From an uncultured Opitutia bacterium (GTDB lineage Bacteria; Verrucomicrobiota; Verrucomicrobiia; Opitutales; Opitutaceae), in NCBI GenBank assembly GCA_903840415.1, contig CAIMFY010000074.1, forward strand, positions 124,001 to 188,000: a DNA stretch of 64,000 nt, in the 5' to 3' direction. Below are positions 19,328 through 29,014 of this stretch, one piece after another. Position 1 is the stretch's first letter. The number at the start of each line of letters is the position of its first letter. The notes under the pieces were generated by a model. The model was given only the letters and a program-made list of their open reading frames with translations, made no database searches and was not told the origin of the DNA. Made by a program: the position numbers and the translations under genes.

Positions 19328-20434
19328 ATGGCTCTTTCCTACGAAACTTCCGGTGTCCGCTATGATGAACTCGACGCGTTTAAACGCGCGTGCCAGCGCG
19401 CCGCCCGCGCCACCGCCGGTGAGCTCGAGGTGCACGGTTATCGGGAACCCGCGACGACCCGCGGCGAGAGCGCCTATTTGATCGAGGCGACCGATCACTT
19501 TCTGGCGCATGTCGAGGAAGGGCTCGGCACGAAGAACTTGGTGGCCGACGCGGTCTATGCGGCGAGCGGCCGCAGTTTCTACCGGGAGATCGGCATCGAT
19601 CTGGTGGCGACGATTGTGAACGACCTCGTGACCTGCGGCGCGTTGCCGATGGCGGTGGCGATGCATGCGGCGGTGGGCGATTCAGCGTGGTTTGCCGACG
19701 AGCAGCGCACCAACGGACTGGTCGCGGGTTTCGCGGAGGGTTGCCGGTCGGCCGGTGCGGTGTGGGGTGGCGGCGAGACGCCCACGCTCCGCGGCGTGGT
19801 CGATCCCAAGACGATTGTGTTGGCAGGATCGGCGATCGGGAAAATTTCACCGAAGGCGCTTCGCATCACCGGCGAGGTGCACGACGGCGATGCGATCATA
19901 TTTTTGGCCAGTTCGGGCGTGCACACGAACGGCCTCACGCTTTGCCGCAAAATCGCCGAACATCTGCCGCAGGGCTACGCGACGCCCATCGGCCACGGTG
20001 ATCCCCGTGATTTTGGCGCGGCGCTGCTTGCGCCCTCGGTGATCTATGTGGCGTTTGTGCGCGAGTGCCAGCAGCGCGGGCTGAAGTTGAACTACGTGTC
20101 GCACATCACCGGCCACGGCTGGCGGAAACTGATGCGGCTCGACGAGCCGTTCGTTTACGAGATTACAGTGCCGCGATCGGTGCCGGCGATTTTCCAGTTT
20201 CTGGCCGAAGCTGGCCCGATCGACGTCCGCGAAATGTATGCGACGTTTAACATGGGCATCGGTTTTGCCGCCTACGTCGACCCCAGCGAAGTCGAGGCGA
20301 CACTCACCGCGGCGCGGGCGACGGGTTACGACGCGTGGCTCGCCGGTGGAGTGAAAAAGGACGGCGCGCTTAAAGCGGTTGTCGTGCCGGCGTTGGGCCT
20401 GACGTTTGAAGGTGACACCTTGCAGGTGCGCTAG
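19328..20434 (+). CDS. purM: Phosphoribosylformylglycinamidine cyclo-ligase (AIR synthetase)
   Basis: PurM closes the imidazole ring of FGAM with ATP to give AIR, the step after PurL. The 368-residue protein keeps the family's N-terminal ATP-binding half (DLVATIVNDLVTCGALP, GGGETPTLRG) and the C-terminal half (SSGVHTNGLTLCRKI, HITGHGWRKLMR, FNMGIGF). The ATG lies one base after the purF stop, so the two are co-transcribed and perhaps translationally coupled. Together with the divergent purL this gives three enzymes of the IMP pathway in one place. Confidence 0.93.
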   Translation: MALSYETSGVRYDELDAFKRACQRAARATAGELEVHGYREPATTRGESAYLIEATDHFLAHVEEGLGTKNLVADAVYAASGRSFYREIGIDLVATIVNDLVTCGALPMAVAMHAAVGDSAWFADEQRTNGLVAGFAEGCRSAGAVWGGGETPTLRGVVDPKTIVLAGSAIGKISPKALRITGEVHDGDAIIFLASSGVHTNGLTLCRKIAEHLPQGYATPIGHGDPRDFGAALLAPSVIYVAFVRECQQRGLKLNYVSHITGHGWRKLMRLDEPFVYEITVPRSVPAIFQFLAEAGPIDVREMYATFNMGIGFAAYVDPSEVEATLTAARATGYDAWLAGGVKKDGALKAVVVPALGLTFEGDTLQVR

Positions 20435-20689
20435 CTCCGGTCGGCGGAAAGGGCGGCCAAGATTTGTGACGTGAGAGCGAGGCCGCGAAACGCAACGGGT
20501 GGGTTGGTGCGCGGTGAAGTATGGGTGCCGATTTGCACTCGCGAACCGCCGGCGGACCCGGGGGCGTCAGGGCAAGAAATGCACGGTTTTTCCTGAGATT
20601 GCGGCGGCCTCAGGTTAAATTTGCCGAAGTTTGTGCCGAAACGAGGTTTGACGCGGTGCTCCCTCGGAGCCGCCGCATACGTCGCGTTC
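20435..20689. other. 255-base gap before the chemoreceptor gene
   Basis: This is the longest gene-free stretch in the window. It contains a weak hairpin (CCTGAG at 20592-20597 with CTCAGG at 20609-20614) and TTGACG at 20648-20653 without a matching -10. No tRNA or small-RNA fold was recognised. The chemoreceptor promoter must lie here. Confidence 0.5.
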
Positions 20690-22264
20690 ATGAAACTCCA
20701 AACTCAGCTTATTGTCGCCTTTGGTATCGTCGCCTCCATTCCGTTGGTAGGAGGTGGCTTGGGTCTTTATGCGCATTACGATGCGGCGTCCCGGGCCCGG
20801 GCCATCGTGGCAACAGCGCGCATTGGCCGCGAGGGGTTGGACGCGGCGCATCAGGCGCGGATCAACAGCGAGGTGCAGCTGCGGGCGTGGGCTAATCTGC
20901 TGGCGACGGGTCGGGAGAAAGCCGCCTATGATCAATCGATTGCGGTCGTGACGAATGCGGAGCAGGCAGTGCAGCGTGCGCTCGAGGCGGCGGAGATGGC
21001 GGCGCCGGGTGTCGGCGTGGAGGTCGCGACAATCGCGACGGCACGTCGGTTGCACACCGAGCTAGGAAAGAAACAGCGCGAGGCTTTGGCAAAATTTTCC
21101 CTCGCCGATCCGACAGATGCGGCGGCGGTGGCGGCTTTCGTGAAGGACAGCGAGGCTGAAACGTCGGCTGCGATCGGAAAATTGGCGGGGCAGTTCGTTC
21201 AGCAAACCGAGAGCCGCCTCGGAACGGCGGACACGACATTGAACGATCGGAGTTCCATTCTGATGTGGACGATTGGCGTCGGCAGTCTCGTCGGGGTGGC
21301 GATGGGGGCGGCTTTTGGCTGGTGGACGAGCGCGGCGGTGGTGCGTTCGCTCAGCAACCTGGCCGGTGGCATGTGGGAACGGACTAACACGGTAGCGGGC
21401 GCAGCGCGTCAAGTCGCGGGTTCGAGTCAGAGTGTGGCCACAACGTCATCCGAACAGGCGGCGGCGGTGGAGGAGAGCAGTGCATCGCTGATTGAGGTCA
21501 GCTCGGCGGTGAAACAAAATGCCGATGCCGCCCGCCAAGTGCGCGACGTCTCGCACACGAATCGCGCGGCAGCCGATCAAAGCGCCGCGGAAGTCGCGCA
21601 GTTGCAGGGCGCGATGCAGGAGGTGTCCGTCGCGAGCACCAACATTGCGAAGGTCGTGAAGTCGATCGACGAAATTGCCTTTCAGACCAACCTGCTTGCC
21701 CTTAATGCGGCAGTGGAAGCGGCTCGGGCGGGCGAGGCTGGGGCGGGATTTGCCGTCGTGGCCGAGGAAGTCCGCTCGCTCGCTCAGCGCTCGGCGCAGG
21801 CGGCGCGCGAAACCGCTGGCATGATTGACGACGCGACCGGCAAGAGTGCCCGGGGCGCCGAGTTGGCGGATCGCGTGGGTCAGTCGCTACGCCGCGTGAT
21901 CGATGGCACCCACCAAGTCGACGAACTGGTGGCCCAAATTGCCGAGGCGTCCTCCGAGCAGGCGCGCGGGCTTGAGCAGGCGGTGGGCGCGATGCGGCGA
22001 ATCGATCAACTCACTCAGTCGAACACCGTGGCCGCCGACGAGACGGCATCTGCCGCACAAAAACTTGAGGTCGAGGCGAGCGAATTGCGCCGCGGACTTT
22101 CTGAACTGGTCGACGCCCGCACGCGTCAGTCTGCCGCCGGTCTGGCTCCTTCCCCAACGTCCGAACGGAATGCGCAAAGCGGCGGAGCGTTCGCGGCCAA
22201 GAAAATTGTCCGCAAATCGCCGGCTTCGACCATGACGCGAGAGCTGGACGAGGTATCGGCGTAA
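20690..22264 (+). CDS. Methyl-accepting chemotaxis protein
   Basis: The 524-residue receptor has an N-terminal membrane helix ([16 protein letters not shown]), a helical periplasmic sensor of about 160 residues, a second membrane helix ([17 protein letters not shown]) and a long cytoplasmic signalling helix bundle. The hairpin tip that binds CheA and CheW is intact ([20 protein letters not shown]). No clear HAMP domain follows the second helix; the region there is short and degenerate. The ATG at 20690 puts the membrane anchor at the N-terminus. No other chemotaxis gene is nearby, so its partners lie elsewhere. The ligand is unknown. Confidence 0.9.
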   Translation: MKLQTQLIVAFGIVASIPLVGGGLGLYAHYDAASRARAIVATARIGREGLDAAHQARINSEVQLRAWANLLATGREKAAYDQSIAVVTNAEQAVQRALEAAEMAAPGVGVEVATIATARRLHTELGKKQREALAKFSLADPTDAAAVAAFVKDSEAETSAAIGKLAGQFVQQTESRLGTADTTLNDRSSILMWTIGVGSLVGVAMGAAFGWWTSAAVVRSLSNLAGGMWERTNTVAGAARQVAGSSQSVATTSSEQAAAVEESSASLIEVSSAVKQNADAARQVRDVSHTNRAAADQSAAEVAQLQGAMQEVSVASTNIAKVVKSIDEIAFQTNLLALNAAVEAARAGEAGAGFAVVAEEVRSLAQRSAQAARETAGMIDDATGKSARGAELADRVGQSLRRVIDGTHQVDELVAQIAEASSEQARGLEQAVGAMRRIDQLTQSNTVAADETASAAQKLEVEASELRRGLSELVDARTRQSAAGLAPSPTSERNAQSGGAFAAKKIVRKSPASTMTRELDEVSA

Positions 22265-22282
22265 CCAACCGTGGGTGGGCGA

Positions 22283-22313
22283 GCGTGGCGTTGGTTCTGG
22301 CACCATGCCACGC
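22283..22313. terminator. Possible bidirectional terminator
   Basis: GCGTGGC (22283-22289) pairs with GCCACGC (22307-22313), and an alternative TGGCA-CCA-TGCCA hairpin lies inside. It sits between the convergent ends of the chemoreceptor and thrC. It lacks a U-tract. Confidence 0.35.
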
Positions 22314-22330
22314 CAAGCATTCCATTCAAC

Positions 22331-23503
22331 TCATCCGCCGTAGCACTCGAGGTATTTCAGGCCAGTGCTCGTGTTGAAGAGCACGACAGTTTCCTCGGGC
22401 TGAATTTTCTTCTGTGCAACGAGGACCTTGAGAGCGGCGTAGCAGGCGGCACCTTCGGGTGCAGTAAATACACCCTCGGCGGCGCCGACTTCCTTCGTGC
22501 AGGCGATCATGTCGTCGTCCGGCACGGCGATCGCACCGCCGCCGGATTTGTGCAGCGCGTCGAGCATCAGGAAGTCGCCGATCGCTTTCGGGACTCGGAG
22601 GCCGGAGGCTTTCGTGGCGGCGCCGAGGTGTTCGGCGGCAAATTTTTCGCCGCTTTCAAACGCGCGGACGATCGGCTGGCAGCCGCTGGCCTGCACCGTG
22701 AACATCCGCGGCCGTTTGGTGCCGGGCGCGATGAGGCCCATTTTTTCCATCTCGTCGAACGCCTTCCACATGCCGATGAGACCGGTGCCGCCACCAGTCG
22801 GATACAGGATCACGTCCGGGAGCTTCCAGCCGAGTTGCTCGGCGAGTTCGTAGCCGAGTGTTTTTTTGCCCTCGGCGCGATAGGGCTCCTTGAGGGTCGA
22901 GACATCGAACCAGCCTTCGGCTGTCTTGCGCTTCGCCACCTCGGCGCCGCAGTCGGTGATGAGTCCATCGATCAACGTAACGTGGGCGCCCATTTGCTCG
23001 CACTCGATGATGTTGGCCTTAGGCGTGTCCCGCGGCATGAAGATGTGCGCTTCCATGCCGGCGCGCGCGGCGTAGGCGGCGAGGGCTCCGGCGGCGTTGC
23101 CGGCGGAGGGGACGGCGAGTTTCTTCAGGCCGAACTGCTTCGCCATCGAGACGGCGGCGGTCATGCCGCGGGCCTTGAAACTGGCGGTCGGGTTCTGCGC
23201 CTCATCCTTGATGAAAAGCTGCTTCAGGCCGTGCTTCGCTCCGAGGCGCGGCGCGGGCAGGAGCGGCGTCCAACCCTCGCCGAGCGTGACGATGTCGGAA
23301 TCGTTTTTCACTGGCAGCACTTCGCGGTAACGCCACAGCGACTTCACTCGCGAGCGGAGCGATTCCTTCGTCATGGTCATCGCGGCGGCCGCGAGATTGT
23401 AGTGGGCGAAGAGCGGCTTGCTGCAACAGCTGGAGACGTTTTGCGGGATGGCGTGATCGTGGACTTTGCCGCAAAGTGTGCAGACGAGATGAGTGAAGTG
23501 CAT
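22331..23503 (-). CDS. thrC: Threonine synthase
   Basis: This PLP enzyme converts O-phosphohomoserine to threonine. The 390-residue protein carries the PLP-binding Lys at about position 110 in NPTASFKARGM, a phosphate-binding GNAAGALAAYAARAG loop and the C-terminal STGLKYLE motif. The N-terminus has four cysteines in CTLC and CC pairs, a probable zinc knuckle seen in the class that includes archaeal and plant-like enzymes. A threonine dehydratase is the main alternative, but the STGLKY ending favours ThrC. It lies 54 bases downstream of the GH2 gene on the same strand and is probably unrelated to it. Confidence 0.9.
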   Translation of the reverse strand: MHFTHLVCTLCGKVHDHAIPQNVSSCCSKPLFAHYNLAAAAMTMTKESLRSRVKSLWRYREVLPVKNDSDIVTLGEGWTPLLPAPRLGAKHGLKQLFIKDEAQNPTASFKARGMTAAVSMAKQFGLKKLAVPSAGNAAGALAAYAARAGMEAHIFMPRDTPKANIIECEQMGAHVTLIDGLITDCGAEVAKRKTAEGWFDVSTLKEPYRAEGKKTLGYELAEQLGWKLPDVILYPTGGGTGLIGMWKAFDEMEKMGLIAPGTKRPRMFTVQASGCQPIVRAFESGEKFAAEHLGAATKASGLRVPKAIGDFLMLDALHKSGGGAIAVPDDDMIACTKEVGAAEGVFTAPEGAACYAALKVLVAQKKIQPEETVVLFNTSTGLKYLECYGG

Positions 23504-23557
23504 CGGAGTGGGAGTTGACGCGAAGTGCGGCGCGCGGCAATGCCAACTTGCGCGGGT

Positions 23558-25975
23558 TCAGCGTGTCGCGGCCGCTTCGATCGTCGCACTGCCGGCAGCG
23601 AGTCCGGGCGCCGTCGCCGAGAGTGTGATCGTTCCGCTGGGCGCGCTCGCTTTCACGAATGCGACGCAGCGGCCTTGGAACGCGCGGCGTGCGGCCGCCT
23701 GAAACGACTCTTGGCTCGCGTTGTCGGCGCTATCGACGGCCGCGATCGCGCCGGGACCGGTCACAGAAAACGCGACGAGAGCGTTTGCGGACGGCACGAG
23801 CACGCCGTTTGCATCGACGATGGTCGCGGTCACGCTCGCGACGTCGTTCCAGTCGGGCGTGAGCTTCGCTCGGCTCATCGTAAGCACAATTTTCTCCGGC
23901 GCACCGGCGGTGTGCAGTTCATTTGTGGCCACGATTTTTCCATTGTTTTTTGCCACGGCGTTGAGGGTGCCGGGCGCGAACGCGACCTTCCATACCCGCG
24001 GGGAAGCATCGGCGTTGAGCGGTTGTGCGCCGAGGTTCTGGCCATTGAGAAACAGTTCGACGGAATCGCAGTTGCTGTAGATTTCGACGTTCTCCTCGTG
24101 TGGGGCGCGGTTTTCCGGCGACCAGTCGGCAAACTGCACCTGACGGCGGTTGAGTGGCACGTAACCCGGATCGCCTTGAGCGAACTGCGACGGTGCGGTG
24201 CGGCGCGCGATCGCGACCATCGGTTTTGCGGCCCACCAACTTTGGCGTTCGCGGCCCAGCGGCTTGATCGCACCTGTGCGATCGACTAGTCCCGCGCCGG
24301 AGGCGACGACCGGCCATTGGCGGGATTCGCCGAGGTAATCGACGCCGGTCCAGAGAAACTGGCCGGCTTCGGCGGGATTGTCGCGCAGGGTCAGCCAAGT
24401 CTGACGGTTGTGCTGCTGCTCGGTGCCGACGATGATTCGGCCCGGTTTCGCGTGCCAAGCCGCGATGAGTTCGGTGTCGCGATAGTTCGTCCCGATCACG
24501 TCGAGCAGATCGGCGAGGCCGTTCGTGTAGTCGTGACTGACATTTGGCCGGAACAGCGCCTGTGTGACCGGCCGTGTGGGATCGTTTTCGTGAAATACCT
24601 GCACGAGCCCCGCGAGGATCTGCTTCGCCTTTTCCTCCTTGGGCGTGTCGTGGATTTCGTTGCCGGAACTCCAGAGGATGATGCTCGGATGATTGCGGTC
24701 GCGGCGGACGGTGTCGCGAATGTCGGTCTTCGACCACTCGTCGAAGAAGAGATGGTAGTCGTATGGATTTTTGGCGACCTCCCAGCAGTCGAACAACTCA
24801 TCCATCACGAGAAATCCCATGCGATCGCACAAATCGAGGAACGTCGGGTCGGGCGGATTGTGCGCGGTGCGGATGGCGTTGACCCCGATTTCTTGAAGGG
24901 CGGTCAGCCGCTGTTCCCAGACTGCGATCGGCACGGCCACGCCGAACGCGCTGGCGTCCTGATGCAGGCATACGCCGTAGAGTTTAAGATGCAGGCCGTT
25001 GAGTTGGAAGCCGGTCTCCGAATTGAAATTTGCATCGCGTATGCCGAATGGCACTGACTCGTCGTCCGTCGTCGTCGTTCCGATGCGCACTGCGACCTGA
25101 ACGTGATAAAGATACGGCTTTGTCTGGAACCACAGATAGGGATCATTCAGCTTGAAGTTGTGCTGAAATGCCGCCGATTGTCCGGACGGAATCGATTGCA
25201 CGGCCAAGTCCGCGGTGGCCGCGGCTTTTCCGGCCGGGTCCAGTAATGTGATTCGCAACGTGACGTCGCGCGTCGCAGGCGATTGATTGACCACCCGTGT
25301 CTGGACCTGAACTTCGGCCGAGTTGTGATTTACCGGCTGGCCTAGGCCGATCACGACCTCTTTGGTTGAGGCAAACGTCGCCCACTGCTCGAGATGCACG
25401 GGATCAGTGACGATCAGCCTGACATGGCGGTAAATTCCAGCGCCGGCATACCAGCGCGAGGCGGGTTGTGCGGAGGTGTCGGCGCGCAAAGCGAGAACGT
25501 TGGTGGATTTTTCGCCGACGTTGAGAAAATCGGTCAGTTCGTAGCGGAAGCTGACATAACCGTAGGGCCGGTGGCCGAGGAGGTGGCCGTTCAGCCACAC
25601 GTCGCTGTTCTGCATCACGCCGTCGAATTCCACAAACACCCGCCGGCCCGCATCGCTTGCGGGCAGGGTAAAGTGTTTCCGATACCACGCGACGCCGCTC
25701 GGCAGGAATGCGCCCGCGCCGCCGGCCTGATTTTTCTGATCAAACGGCCCTTCGATGCTCCAGTCGTGTGGCACATCGAGCTTCCGCCACGCCGCGTCGT
25801 TGAACGCGGCTTGGTTCGCGCCGGGCGCGTCGCCCTTGAAAAACCGCCAGTCGGGATCGAGCGAGACGATGTCGCGGGCGCTTGTCGGCACGGGTTTCGG
25901 CGCCATGGCGAACGCCGGGAGCGCGCCGCCGAGAACGATCCAAGTGAACGCGGAGCGAAGAAAATAAGTTTTCAT
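23558..25975 (-). CDS. Secreted GH2 beta-galactosidase-type glycosidase
   Basis: The 805-residue exported enzyme (signal peptide ending at ALPAFA) has the GH2 order: sugar-binding jelly roll (DVPHDWSIEGPFD), immunoglobulin-like domain, TIM barrel and C-terminal beta domains of the DUF4982 type. The acid/base is Glu440 in SSGNEIHD. The likely nucleophile is Glu519 in VGTEQQ. Galactosidase action on pectin side chains fits the neighbours, but beta-glucuronidase or another GH2 activity is possible. The ATG at 25975 gives the signal peptide and lies 10 bases after the GH28 stop. It is the last gene of the pectin block. Confidence 0.88.
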   Translation of the reverse strand: MKTYFLRSAFTWIVLGGALPAFAMAPKPVPTSARDIVSLDPDWRFFKGDAPGANQAAFNDAAWRKLDVPHDWSIEGPFDQKNQAGGAGAFLPSGVAWYRKHFTLPASDAGRRVFVEFDGVMQNSDVWLNGHLLGHRPYGYVSFRYELTDFLNVGEKSTNVLALRADTSAQPASRWYAGAGIYRHVRLIVTDPVHLEQWATFASTKEVVIGLGQPVNHNSAEVQVQTRVVNQSPATRDVTLRITLLDPAGKAAATADLAVQSIPSGQSAAFQHNFKLNDPYLWFQTKPYLYHVQVAVRIGTTTTDDESVPFGIRDANFNSETGFQLNGLHLKLYGVCLHQDASAFGVAVPIAVWEQRLTALQEIGVNAIRTAHNPPDPTFLDLCDRMGFLVMDELFDCWEVAKNPYDYHLFFDEWSKTDIRDTVRRDRNHPSIILWSSGNEIHDTPKEEKAKQILAGLVQVFHENDPTRPVTQALFRPNVSHDYTNGLADLLDVIGTNYRDTELIAAWHAKPGRIIVGTEQQHNRQTWLTLRDNPAEAGQFLWTGVDYLGESRQWPVVASGAGLVDRTGAIKPLGRERQSWWAAKPMVAIARRTAPSQFAQGDPGYVPLNRRQVQFADWSPENRAPHEENVEIYSNCDSVELFLNGQNLGAQPLNADASPRVWKVAFAPGTLNAVAKNNGKIVATNELHTAGAPEKIVLTMSRAKLTPDWNDVASVTATIVDANGVLVPSANALVAFSVTGPGAIAAVDSADNASQESFQAAARRAFQGRCVAFVKASAPSGTITLSATAPGLAAGSATIEAAATR

Positions 25976-25985
25976 TTTGTAGGAT

Positions 25986-27419
25986 TTATTTCCGCACGAT
26001 GGCCTCGCCCTCGGCGACGTGTAGCGTGAGCCCGCCGAGATCGACGTTGCGGGCATTGTCGATCACGAGGCCGTGTTGTGCAGCCACCTCGCATTGCTCA
26101 AAGACGACGCCATCGATGAAGCTATCTTTCAGTCCGTGAATTTTTCCGACTGACCCGGCGGTGCCGTGGACGTTGATGATTTTCACGTTGCGCACCGTTG
26201 GCGGCACGCGGGTGTCGCCGGCGACATTGATCCGCATGTTCCATTCGAGATCGAACTCGAAGGCCTGCTTCACGTCGCGGAGTTCGATGTTGCGATAGGT
26301 GATGTTTTCCACGACGCCGCCGCGGCTCGGCTGCGTCTTGAAACGGATCGGCGCCCAGTTGCCCGCTTCCGCGACGCAATCGCGCACCTCGACATTGCGG
26401 ATGCCGCCGGACGTCTCGCTGCCCATCGCCGCGCCGCCGTGGCCATAGGCAAAACGGGTCTTTTCGACGATGAGATCTTCGGTCGGGCGGCCCACGCGTC
26501 GGCCGTCCTCGTCCTTGCCCGACTTGATCGAGAGGCAGTCATCGTTGCAGTCGAAGTCGCAGCCGGTGATGAGCACGTGGCGGCAGGAATCGACATCCAT
26601 GCTGTCAGAACTTGGGATGTAATGTTCGGCGCGCGTCGTGAGTTTTTCCGCGATGACATTTTCGCAGTAGATAAAAACGTAGCCCCAACGCGCCTGATTT
26701 TTTACCGTAAGGCCGGACACACGCACGTCGCTGCACTCCTGAAACATGATCGTGCGTGGCGGGCTGAGATTGCCTGCCCGTGGGAGCTGGAATCCGGCAG
26801 CGTTGATCGGCGGAAGTTTTTTGGGATCGGGCGCGAGGCTGACGGTGGCGGTCGAGGGTGGCGACGCGCCGTAAACCTCGGTTACGCTCGGTGGTGGAGG
26901 CGGCGCCGCGTTGGTCGCATCACTGGCAGGTCGCGGACCGCGTGGGGCGCCACCGGGAGGGCGCGTGCGCTGGCCAAATCCCGCGAATGCGTCGCCCGAT
27001 CCGTCAATCGTGCCAACGCCGGCGACCTCGACGTTTTTCATCCCAACAAAATTCAAAAACGCCGAAGTCCAATAGCGTTCGATACCCTCCCAACGCGTAT
27101 AGATCGGCGGGAAATCTTCCATCGCGATCGTGCTTTTGAGGACACCTTCCTTTTCAATGTACAGGTTTACTCCCTGCTTAAAGTAGAGTGCGCCGCTCAA
27201 GAATGTCCCTTTGGGAATCACGATCACTCCACCGCCGTCGGCAGCGCAAAGATCGATGGCGGCTTGGAGCGCGCGCGTGTTGACGGTCTGGCTATCGCCG
27301 AGGGCGCCATGCTCGGTCGCGAGCCAGAGTTTGGCCGGCTGCGCGCCTGAAGCGTTGACGCCAGTGAGAAGGAGGAAAGCGAGCGCGGATGCGCGAAAAG
27401 GAAGGAGATTTGAAAGCAT
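25986..27419 (-). CDS. Secreted GH28 polygalacturonase-type hydrolase
   Basis: The 477-residue protein has a signal peptide and a right-handed beta-helix. The GH28 catalytic pattern is present: Asp275 and Asp277 in MDVDSC, Asp293 and Asp294 in NDDCLSIKSG, then YGHGG and IRFKTQ. Such enzymes cleave alpha-1,4-linked galacturonic acid or the galacturonate-rhamnose bond, and activity cannot be told from sequence alone. A Pro/Gly/Arg-rich, probably disordered insert lies at about residues 148-205, matching a similar insert in the second GH28 at 34266-36005. It is followed by the GH2 gene after 10 bases. Confidence 0.88.
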   Translation of the reverse strand: MLSNLLPFRASALAFLLLTGVNASGAQPAKLWLATEHGALGDSQTVNTRALQAAIDLCAADGGGVIVIPKGTFLSGALYFKQGVNLYIEKEGVLKSTIAMEDFPPIYTRWEGIERYWTSAFLNFVGMKNVEVAGVGTIDGSGDAFAGFGQRTRPPGGAPRGPRPASDATNAAPPPPPSVTEVYGASPPSTATVSLAPDPKKLPPINAAGFQLPRAGNLSPPRTIMFQECSDVRVSGLTVKNQARWGYVFIYCENVIAEKLTTRAEHYIPSSDSMDVDSCRHVLITGCDFDCNDDCLSIKSGKDEDGRRVGRPTEDLIVEKTRFAYGHGGAAMGSETSGGIRNVEVRDCVAEAGNWAPIRFKTQPSRGGVVENITYRNIELRDVKQAFEFDLEWNMRINVAGDTRVPPTVRNVKIINVHGTAGSVGKIHGLKDSFIDGVVFEQCEVAAQHGLVIDNARNVDLGGLTLHVAEGEAIVRK

Positions 27420-27487
27420 TGCGGGGATAGCGCTGGAGCGCGACGGGTGCCGCCGGCAAAGGGTTGCAGGGTGTAAAGAGACGGCGG

Positions 27488-29014
27488 TTATTTCATCTCG
27501 GTGCGGAACTGCGCCGCGGGAAGGCCGGCGGCGTTGAAGAGATTGCAGCCGTCAGGAAAGTTGACCCAAGCGTAACGTGCGGCCACAGGTGCGGCGACTT
27601 GCGCGCTGCTGATGACGACGGTGTCGTTGTCGATCTTGGCGTCTGCCGAAACATATTTCCCGTCGGCGCCCGCGACCTCGAACCACTTGAGTGGGCCGCC
27701 GCCTTTCGCGACCAGACCGCCGCCCAGATGCGTGAAGCTCACTCGAATCGCGCCGCGATCGATCTTCATCGCCTGATACTGCGGGCCGGAGAACTCGATT
27801 TTTTGTCCATAGACGTTTGCGAGTGCGATGCGTGCAAGACGGTCACCGACATCCTGTTTGTTCCGCGGATGGACGTTCTTCGCCTCGCCGATGTCGGTCG
27901 TGGCGGCCATGCCGGTGTTCGGCTCGAGCGTGAGGAGCGTCGCCTGCGCTGCGCGCACCTCGGGGCTGTTGCTCGTGGCTTCCTGCCCGGCGAGCTGCAC
28001 GATGTAGAAGGGGAAATCGCCCTCGCCCCAGAGTGCGCGCCAGTCATGCACGAGTGTGGATTGGACATGCGGATAAAAGGCGATGCCCGCCGCGCCCCCG
28101 ACGATCGATTCGCCCTGATACCAAATCACTCCGCGAATCGCAAACGGGATGACCGGCGCAACCATGCCGTTAAACAGCACGGTGGCGTTATGCTGATCCT
28201 GCACCGGGTCGGTCCGCGTGCGGCGTCGCGGGCGTTGGCCGGCGGCTTTTGCCTTCGCGACCACATCCTGCCATTCCTTATTCTCCTCGGCTGTCGGCGG
28301 GACAAAGGCCTTCACCTTGGCATCAAAACTGTCGAGCAGCGGCTTCAACTTTGGATCGCTCTCCATCGTTTCGCGCCGGATCCATGCTTCCGCCGTGCTT
28401 GCGCCAAACGCCAGTGTGACGATTCCGACCGGCACTTTAATTTCTTTTTGCAGGTCGCGCGCGAAGAAATATCCGACCGCTGAAAACGACGGCACCGTCT
28501 CGGGTGTGCAGATTCGCCATTCGCCGTCTACGCGGCTCTTCGGTTCGTAGGACTTGGAGGGGGCGCCGGTAAACATCCGGATGAGCGGAAAATTCGCGGC
28601 GGCAATCTCCTGCTCTTCATTGGTCACGCCGGCAAAGTATTTCACCTTCACCGAGACGGAGAAATCCATGTTCGATTGGCCCGAGCCGAGCCAGACCTCG
28701 CCAACCAGCACGTCTTCCAGTTCCAGCGGTGCGGAGGTTTTCGATCCAGTGACCACGAGTGTGCGGCGCTCGGCGGAGGCAGCGAGCGCGTCGAGGTCCA
28801 CGCGCCATTGGGATCCGGTTCCAGCGACCGTGGATTTTTTCTGGCCGGCAAACTCGACCGTCACTTGTTCACCGGCGCTGGCTGTGCCCCACACCGGCAC
28901 TTTCATTTCCCGCTGCAGCACCATATGACTGGTGAACGGACTCGCGAGTTTGATGTCCGCCGTCGCGACGGCAACGAGGCCGGGCAGAAAAAGAAGTCGC
29001 AGAAAATTTTTCAT
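27488..29014 (-). CDS. Secreted sialate O-acetylesterase-like SGNH esterase
   Basis: The 508-residue protein has a signal peptide and the SASA/SGNH architecture with nucleophile Ser114 in GSGQSNMDFS. A GVIWYQGES block lies further on, as in the family. Here the target is more likely acetyl groups on pectin than sialic acid, given the neighbours; this is inference. Its ATG overlaps the stop of the tandem CE12 gene by four bases (ATGA), so the two esterases are probably translated together. It has an SGNH domain with an inserted beta-sandwich at the N-terminus. Confidence 0.87.
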   Translation of the reverse strand: MKNFLRLLFLPGLVAVATADIKLASPFTSHMVLQREMKVPVWGTASAGEQVTVEFAGQKKSTVAGTGSQWRVDLDALAASAERRTLVVTGSKTSAPLELEDVLVGEVWLGSGQSNMDFSVSVKVKYFAGVTNEEQEIAAANFPLIRMFTGAPSKSYEPKSRVDGEWRICTPETVPSFSAVGYFFARDLQKEIKVPVGIVTLAFGASTAEAWIRRETMESDPKLKPLLDSFDAKVKAFVPPTAEENKEWQDVVAKAKAAGQRPRRRTRTDPVQDQHNATVLFNGMVAPVIPFAIRGVIWYQGESIVGGAAGIAFYPHVQSTLVHDWRALWGEGDFPFYIVQLAGQEATSNSPEVRAAQATLLTLEPNTGMAATTDIGEAKNVHPRNKQDVGDRLARIALANVYGQKIEFSGPQYQAMKIDRGAIRVSFTHLGGGLVAKGGGPLKWFEVAGADGKYVSADAKIDNDTVVISSAQVAAPVAARYAWVNFPDGCNLFNAAGLPAAQFRTEMK

